Positions 7,012 to 10,825 of a DNA stretch of 10,825 nt are shown here, piece by piece. Where the stretch lies: contig CAMRAP010000035.1 of assembly GCA_947039985.1 (NCBI GenBank), positions 1 through 10,825 on the forward strand. The letters run 5' to 3'. The notes below the pieces were generated by a model. It worked only from the letters and a program-made list of their open reading frames with translations, searched no databases and was not told where the DNA came from. The translations under genes were made by a program, and so were the position numbers. Each line of letters starts with the position of its first letter. The first letter of the stretch is position 1. Origin of the DNA: an uncultured Odoribacter sp. (lineage in GTDB: Bacteria; Bacteroidota; Bacteroidia; Bacteroidales; Marinifilaceae).

Positions 7012-7056
7012 TCCTGAAATTCTAGGCGAATATTACCTGTTTTTAAATAAAAGAAG

Positions 7057-7776
7057 ATGAAATACACCGAAATTTATCCATATACTGTTGAGCCATTCTA
7101 TATGGACGCGAATAGAACACTATCTATTCCAATGCTAGGAAAACAGCTACTGAATAGTTCTGAGAATCATTTTATGACCTGCCATTTGATAGACACCACA
7201 TCCAAGCGAGTCTGGGTGATTGCCCGTCTGATTATTGAATTAAAAGACCTTCCGAAACAATCTAGTCAATATGGGATCACAACTTGGCTATCCAAAAATT
7301 ACGGTTCATTTGTAGATCGGTGCTTTGTACTGACAAATGAAATCGGTCAAGAAATTGGTAGAGCAACTTCTGTTTGGTCAATGATTAATTACACCGAAAG
7401 AACATCGATCCACTTATCAGATCTATTTCCTCATATTAATGAATGTATATGCAAAAAAGAGCCTGCTACTAGCAAAGCTTCACGAGAACAGTTTGAACAA
7501 GCAGTTCAAATTGACCACAGAAATGTTCTCTATAGTCATTTAGATAAAAATGGTCATTTAAACAGCATTACCTACTTAGAGTATATTCTTAATACATTTG
7601 ATCCAGAGTTTCATCAAATGAATAAGCTAGCCAGAATAGAGATTGCCTATCAACACGAATGCCACTATGGAGATTGTTTGTCAATTGAAAAATATCAGCT
7701 GAAAAATAATGAATGGGGCTTTGTTTTGCGAAAAAATGAAAAAAGCGTTTGCCGCGCTAAACTGTTTTTTGAATAA
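7057..7776 (+). CDS. Acyl-ACP thioesterase (FatA/FatB-like family)
   Basis: This cytoplasmic enzyme is predicted to hydrolyse fatty acyl-acyl carrier protein, releasing free fatty acids from the synthesis cycle. At 239 residues it fits the double-hotdog bacterial relatives of plant FatA/FatB thioesterases. The first hotdog domain spans roughly residues 1-130 and the second about 150-239. The second domain carries the family signature HLDKNGHLNS, with Asp163, Asn165 and His167 matching the Asp-x-Asn-x-His catalytic group of plant FatB. Glu201-Cys202 (QHECHYGD) match the plant Glu-Cys pair. There is no signal peptide or membrane segment. The gene stands alone, divergent from the ribosomal cluster and about 200 bases ahead of the arginine operon. 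Chain-length preference cannot be read from the sequence. Confidence 0.88.
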   Translation: MKYTEIYPYTVEPFYMDANRTLSIPMLGKQLLNSSENHFMTCHLIDTTSKRVWVIARLIIELKDLPKQSSQYGITTWLSKNYGSFVDRCFVLTNEIGQEIGRATSVWSMINYTERTSIHLSDLFPHINECICKKEPATSKASREQFEQAVQIDHRNVLYSHLDKNGHLNSITYLEYILNTFDPEFHQMNKLARIEIAYQHECHYGDCLSIEKYQLKNNEWGFVLRKNEKSVCRAKLFFE

Positions 7777-7794
7777 TTCCCTCGTGATTGATTA

Positions 7795-7830
7795 TGCATA
7801 ACTATCGAACAATTGGAATATTTATGCAAA
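7795..7830. promoter_or_regulatory. Candidate tandem ARG-box-like operator upstream of the arginine operon
   Basis: The better site, GGAATATTTATGCA at 7815-7828, is two mismatches from the classic ArgR pattern TGAATwwwwATTCA. A poorer site, TGCATAACTATCGA, lies at 7795-7808, centred 20 bases away. Pairs of ARG boxes about 20-21 bases apart are the usual ArgR hexamer target in E. coli. The first overlaps a 10-base perfect palindrome, TTATGCATAA (7792-7801). The pair lies about 70 bases upstream of the -33 box, which is far for simple repression. No argR gene lies in the window. Function is inferred. Confidence 0.35.
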
Positions 7831-7838
7831 ACAAGAGG

Positions 7839-7857
7839 CAAAAAACCGCATTTTTTG
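7839..7857 (+). terminator. Short A/T hairpin after the thioesterase gene (weak terminator candidate)
   Basis: CAAAAAA (7839-7845) and TTTTTTG (7851-7857) pair perfectly around CCGCA. The stem has only one G-C pair, but it brings a T-run of six into the 3' arm, so it could act as a weak terminator in either direction. It lies 63 bases after the thioesterase stop codon and before the arginine-operon promoter, a sensible place for one. The structure is weak and could be chance in AT-rich DNA. Confidence 0.25.
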
Positions 7858-7897
7858 AAAGAAACTACCCTTGATATATAAAATAGTCGCATATTTA

Positions 7898-7930
7898 TTT
7901 GTTTTACATAGGTAAATATGCATATCTTTG
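7898..7930 (+). promoter_or_regulatory. Bacteroidota-type promoter of the arginine operon
   Basis: An exact TTTG (7898-7901) and an exact TATCTTTG (7923-7930, fitting TAnnTTTG) are separated by 21 bases, matching the primary-sigma promoter of Bacteroidota. The transcript would start near 7937, leaving a leader of about 48 bases before the GNAT start codon. A perfect 10-base palindrome, ATATGCATAT (7916-7925), overlaps the upstream edge of the -7 box, so a repressor bound there could block transcription. It shares its ATGCAT centre with the palindrome at 7792-7801. Confidence 0.72.
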
Positions 7931-7984
7931 TAGCGTTGTTCTATACAACTAATGTAACAAATAAAATTAATTCTTTAAGATAAG

Positions 7985-8596
7985 ATGAAAATAGATGTGA
8001 TGATTGCTTCAGAGAAGCATCTGAAATATGTAGGCACTATAAATGATACCATTGATGAGTCGGCGAAGGCTCGTGGAACAGGGATTGCACGTCGAACTGA
8101 CGAGTATATTACAGATAAAATTAACAAGGGAAAAGCGATTATTGCTTTAAACGGTGAAGAGTTTGTCGGATTTTGCTACATTGAATCTTGGGGACATGAT
8201 AAATTTGTGGCAAATTCTGGATTGATTGTGAAACCTACTTATAGAGGATTGGGAGTTGCCAAACGTATCAAGCGAGCGGCTTTTGATTTATCTCGCCAAA
8301 AATACCCCAGTGCCAAATTGTTTGGATTAACCACTGGTGAACAGGTGATGCGCATTAATACAGATCTAGGCTATGTACCGGTTACTTTTGCAAAACTAAC
8401 GGATGATAACCAGTTCTGGGCAGGTTGCAAATCGTGCGTAAACTACGATATTCTACAACGTACCAATATGACTAAATGCCTTTGTATTGGCATGGTGTAC
8501 GATCCAGAGGAGATTGCCAAAAAAGCTGCTGACCAAAAGGCAAACGAAAAAAAGCAATCATCAAAAATCATCCGATTATTAAAGAAAGTTATTTAA
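7985..8596 (+). CDS. GNAT-family N-acyltransferase, candidate N-succinylglutamate synthase
   Basis: The 203-residue protein is a single-domain GNAT enzyme, a family that transfers an acyl group from acyl-CoA to an amine. The acyl-CoA-binding motif A is clear at about residues 79-94, with V-x-P-x-Y-R-G-L-G-V-A holding the R/Q-x-x-G-x-G/A loop (87-92). A Cys cluster (C148, C151, C165, C167) may bind metal, and the C-terminus (about 175-203) is Lys-rich and helical. It opens an operon with argG 16 bases downstream. From memory, genetics in B. thetaiotaomicron tied the GNAT gene beside argG to the first, N-acylating step of arginine synthesis, probably with succinyl-CoA. It does not resemble classical ArgA or ArgJ. 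The GNAT call is firm; the substrate is inferred from context. Confidence 0.8.
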   Translation: MKIDVMIASEKHLKYVGTINDTIDESAKARGTGIARRTDEYITDKINKGKAIIALNGEEFVGFCYIESWGHDKFVANSGLIVKPTYRGLGVAKRIKRAAFDLSRQKYPSAKLFGLTTGEQVMRINTDLGYVPVTFAKLTDDNQFWAGCKSCVNYDILQRTNMTKCLCIGMVYDPEEIAKKAADQKANEKKQSSKIIRLLKKVI

Positions 8597-8612
8597 GTAA
8601 TTATATATAGAC

Positions 8613-9803
8613 ATGAAAGAGAAAGTAGTTTTAGCATATAGTGGAGGACTTGATACATCGTATTGTGTAAAATACCTCAGCGAAGAAATGGGTTTAGAGG
8701 TTTATACGGCATTGGCTGATACAGGTGGATTTAGCGCAAAAGAGTTGAAAGATGTGGAGGAAAAAGCCTACGCTTTGGGTGCTAAGCAACATATCAATTT
8801 GGATGTCACTCAGGAATATTATGAGAAATGCATCCGTTATATGGTGTTTGGAAATATATTACGAAATAAAACCTACCCTATTTCAGTTAGTTCTGAACGT
8901 ACGTTTCAAGCCTTAGCAATTGTAAACTATGCAAAAGAGGTGGGTGCTCAATATATTGCTCATGGTAGTACAGGGGCAGGAAATGATCAGATTCGCTTTG
9001 ATTTATGCTTTGCTGTGTTTGCGCCTGAGATTAAAATCATCACACCCACTCGCGACTTGAAACTTTCGCGTGAAGTTGAGATTGAATATCTAAAAGCGCA
9101 TGGCGTTGTGTCGGATTGGACGAAGATGGAGTACTCTATCAACAAAGGGGTTTGGGGAACTTCTATTGGAGGGAAAGAGACTTTGAAATCAAATACCAAT
9201 CTACCCGAAAAAGCTTATCCTTCACAATTAGAGAAAGAGGGAAGCGAGTCTTTAGAGCTAGAATTTAAACAAGGAGAAATTGTTGGAGTAAACGGAGAAA
9301 ATATTTCAGGCATTGCAGCCATCAATAAGATTGAAAAAATTGGTGCAGCTTGGGCAATTGGACGCGACACTCATGTGGGTGACACGATTGTTGGAATCAA
9401 AGGACGTGTTGGTTTTGAAGCAGCAGCACCTATGCTTATCATCAAATCGCATGAACTTTTAGAAAAACATACCTTGACTAAATGGCAACAGTATTGGAAA
9501 GAGCAGCTAGGCAACTGGTATGGTATGTTTCTACATGAAGCACAATACTCTGAGCCAGTGATGCGCGATATAGAAAAATTCCTTGAAAATAGTCAACGCA
9601 ATGTAAACGGAAAGGTATCTATCCAATTGCGCCCATACCACTTTGATTTAGTCGGTATAGAGTCGGCTAACGACTTGATGAATTCAGGATTTGCTGAATA
9701 TGGAGAGATGAATAATGCTTGGAGTGCTGATGATGTAAAAGGATTTACTAAAATCATGTCTATTCCATTAAGCATTTATAATACTGTCAATAAAGATATT
9801 TAA
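8613..9803 (+). CDS. argG: Argininosuccinate synthase
   Basis: ArgG joins citrulline and aspartate using ATP, giving argininosuccinate, AMP and pyrophosphate, the penultimate step of arginine synthesis. The 396-residue length is typical of the shorter bacterial form (about 400). The ATP pyrophosphatase P-loop is AYSGGLDTS (8-16). The substrate-binding segment AHGSTGAGNDQIRFD (116-130) corresponds to the usual AHGCTGKGNDQVRF. The YSINKGVWGTSIGG segment (174-187) replaces the usual YSIDENLWGRS form, so this is a diverged subtype that I take to be the Bacteroidota one. The C-terminal oligomerisation helices end near residue 396. It sits 16 bases after the GNAT gene and five bases before argC, clearly in one operon. 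Confidence 0.95.
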   Translation: MKEKVVLAYSGGLDTSYCVKYLSEEMGLEVYTALADTGGFSAKELKDVEEKAYALGAKQHINLDVTQEYYEKCIRYMVFGNILRNKTYPISVSSERTFQALAIVNYAKEVGAQYIAHGSTGAGNDQIRFDLCFAVFAPEIKIITPTRDLKLSREVEIEYLKAHGVVSDWTKMEYSINKGVWGTSIGGKETLKSNTNLPEKAYPSQLEKEGSESLELEFKQGEIVGVNGENISGIAAINKIEKIGAAWAIGRDTHVGDTIVGIKGRVGFEAAAPMLIIKSHELLEKHTLTKWQQYWKEQLGNWYGMFLHEAQYSEPVMRDIEKFLENSQRNVNGKVSIQLRPYHFDLVGIESANDLMNSGFAEYGEMNNAWSADDVKGFTKIMSIPLSIYNTVNKDI

Positions 9804-9807
9804 GCGT

Positions 9808-10767
9808 ATGAAAGTTGGAATTGCTGGAGCTGCAGGATATACGGCTGGCGAATTGATTCGAATATTAATCAACCACCCAGAAGCAGAGCTAAAATATATA
9901 CAAAGTGAATCGCATAAAGGTGAACCCATCCATAAAGTTCATCAAGATTTACTACACACGCCTTTGGTGTTCTCGGATATCGATTTTTCGGATATCGATG
10001 TATTATTTCTGTGTATGGGTCATGGATTTTCTTCTAAGTTTTTAGCAGAGAATAATGTGCCTAAAGAGATAAAGATAATAGACTTAGGCAATGATTTTCG
10101 CCTAGCGAAAGATGCAGGAGAGTTTGTTTATGGACTTCCTGAGTTATCAAGAGATGCGATTAAAAAAGCAAGATACATTGCTAATCCGGGATGTTTTGCC
10201 ACCTGTATTGAGTTAGGTATGCTCCCCTTGGCATCTATTGATGCACTACCTGAATCGATTTCTGTATTTGGAGTCACTGGTTCAACAGGAGCAGGTCAGA
10301 AGCCTACAAGCGACACTCATTTTAGCAATAGAAATAACAATCTATCTAATTATAAGGTCTTTACTCACCAACATTTAGGAGAGATCAACGAGACATTGGT
10401 CAATGCAGGAGCCAAAAAGAAATACGACTTGGCATTTGTACCCGTAAGAGGTTGTTTTCCCCGTGGAATTTTAGTGAATACTATTATACGTACAGATATC
10501 AGTCTTGAACGTGTCATTGCCCTATACAAAGAATATTACAAGGATCATCCTTTTGTATGTATTAGCGATGAGCCTGTCTATATGAAACAGGTGGTCAACA
10601 CCAACTACTGTTATATCAGCATCTGTAAACAGGGAGAACAAATGTTGATTAGCTCGGTCATTGACAACCTCTTGAAAGGTGCTTCTGGTCAAGCGATTCA
10701 AAATATGAACTTGATTTTTGGCTTAGAGGAAAGCATGGGCGTGAAACTGAAAGCAAATTATTTTTAA
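9808..10767 (+). CDS. argC: N-acyl-gamma-glutamyl-phosphate reductase
   Basis: ArgC reduces N-acylglutamyl-5-phosphate to the semialdehyde with NADPH, the third step of arginine synthesis. In this lineage the acyl group may be succinyl rather than acetyl. The protein is 319 residues, near the short form of the family (310-350). The Rossmann loop is GIAGAAGYTAGELIRIL (4-20). The active-site motif NPGCFAT (126-132) supplies catalytic Cys129. GSTGAGQKPTSD (158-169) and HQHLGEI (187-193) hold further conserved residues. Residues 55-64 read FSDIDFSDID, encoded by an almost perfect 15-base tandem duplication. The start lies four bases after the argG stop. The normal partners argB and argD are not in the window. 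Confidence 0.95.
   Translation: MKVGIAGAAGYTAGELIRILINHPEAELKYIQSESHKGEPIHKVHQDLLHTPLVFSDIDFSDIDVLFLCMGHGFSSKFLAENNVPKEIKIIDLGNDFRLAKDAGEFVYGLPELSRDAIKKARYIANPGCFATCIELGMLPLASIDALPESISVFGVTGSTGAGQKPTSDTHFSNRNNNLSNYKVFTHQHLGEINETLVNAGAKKKYDLAFVPVRGCFPRGILVNTIIRTDISLERVIALYKEYYKDHPFVCISDEPVYMKQVVNTNYCYISICKQGEQMLISSVIDNLLKGASGQAIQNMNLIFGLEESMGVKLKANYF
9970..9999 (+). repeat. 15-base tandem duplication inside argC
   Basis: Two adjacent 15-base units differ at one position (TTCTCGGATATCGAT, then TTTTCGGATATCGAT). They are in frame and encode FSDID twice, at residues 55-64 of ArgC, just before the beta-strand VLFLCMGHG. The near-identity at silent positions suggests a recent slippage duplication. 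It does not disturb the catalytic motifs. Confidence 0.85.
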
Positions 10768-10786
10768 TAAAAATCACAATCAAATA

Positions 10787-10814
10787 AGAGTTAAGGATGC
10801 AAGTTCTTAACTCT
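10787..10814 (+). terminator. Hairpin after argC (possible terminator or leader structure)
   Basis: AGAGTTAAG (10787-10795) and CTTAACTCT (10806-10814) form nine perfect pairs around a ten-base loop, followed by ACAATTTTATA to the window end. The hairpin lies 20 bases after the argC stop. The stem is AT-rich and the T-run short, so any termination may be partial. The loop also contains an ATG at 10798 that stays open to the window edge (MQVLNSTIL), so the hairpin could instead cover the start of a further gene. Confidence 0.45.
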
Positions 10815-10825
10815 ACAATTTTATA

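Noticed and set aside
7695..7892. Minus-strand open frame of 65 codons spanning the end of the thioesterase gene and the following gap
   Set aside because: It overlaps a real gene, has no recognisable domain, and its upstream side is the ARG-box and promoter region of the arginine operon. It is most likely chance in AT-rich DNA.
8987..9199. Minus-strand open frame of 70 codons inside argG
   Set aside because: It is antisense to conserved ArgG substrate-binding segments and has no independent evidence.
1..10825. Search for defence systems, mobile elements, CRISPR repeats, tRNA or other RNA genes
   Set aside because: No transposase, integrase, clustered repeats, tRNA-like cloverleaf or defence-type proteins are visible. 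All sizeable ORFs are accounted for by ribosomal, thioesterase and arginine genes.

Overview
The window looks like an AT-rich chromosomal stretch from a member of the Bacteroidota, most likely the Bacteroidales. Three things point there. The ribosomal proteins have Bacteroidota-type details. Two intergenic regions carry exact matches to the Bacteroidota primary-sigma promoter (TTTG, 19-21 bases, TAnnTTTG). The arginine genes are ordered GNAT acetyltransferase, argG, argC, as I recall from Bacteroides. Shine-Dalgarno sequences are essentially absent ahead of the genes, as expected for this phylum. Genus cannot be decided from the window.

Minus strand, 1-6825: one long translation gene cluster read right to left: promoter, rpsL (S12), rpsG (S7), fusA (EF-G), rpsJ (S10), rplC (L3), rplD (L4), rplW (L23), rplB (L2), rpsS (S19), rplV (L22) and the first 19 codons of rpsC (S3). 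It fuses the classical str and S10 operons. No tuf gene lies between fusA and rpsJ; a GC-rich hairpin sits there instead. Most gaps are 0-55 bases. The largest is 112 bases, between rpsL and rpsG.

Divergent region, 6748-7056: about 310 bases without a gene. It holds the strong str-operon promoter on the minus strand, a perfect inverted repeat of unknown role, and a weak candidate promoter for the plus-strand gene.

Plus strand, 7057-7776: a single acyl-ACP thioesterase of the plant FatA/FatB-like family, with the Asp-x-Asn-x-His and Glu-Cys active-site signatures intact.

Plus strand, 7777-10825: a regulatory stretch with ARG-box-like and ATGCAT-type palindromic elements and a near-ideal promoter. 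It is followed by a tight arginine biosynthesis operon: a GNAT acyltransferase (candidate N-succinylglutamate synthase), argG and argC. Bacteroides species make arginine through N-succinylated rather than N-acetylated intermediates, so the GNAT protein would start the pathway, ArgC would reduce the acylated glutamyl phosphate, and ArgG would join citrulline to aspartate near the end. A 9-bp hairpin follows argC at the window edge.

I see no phage, insertion sequence, CRISPR, toxin-antitoxin or RNA gene. This is mostly core housekeeping DNA. The items most worth a second look are the GNAT enzyme and its Cys cluster, the regulatory region ahead of it, and the fusA-rpsJ hairpin.
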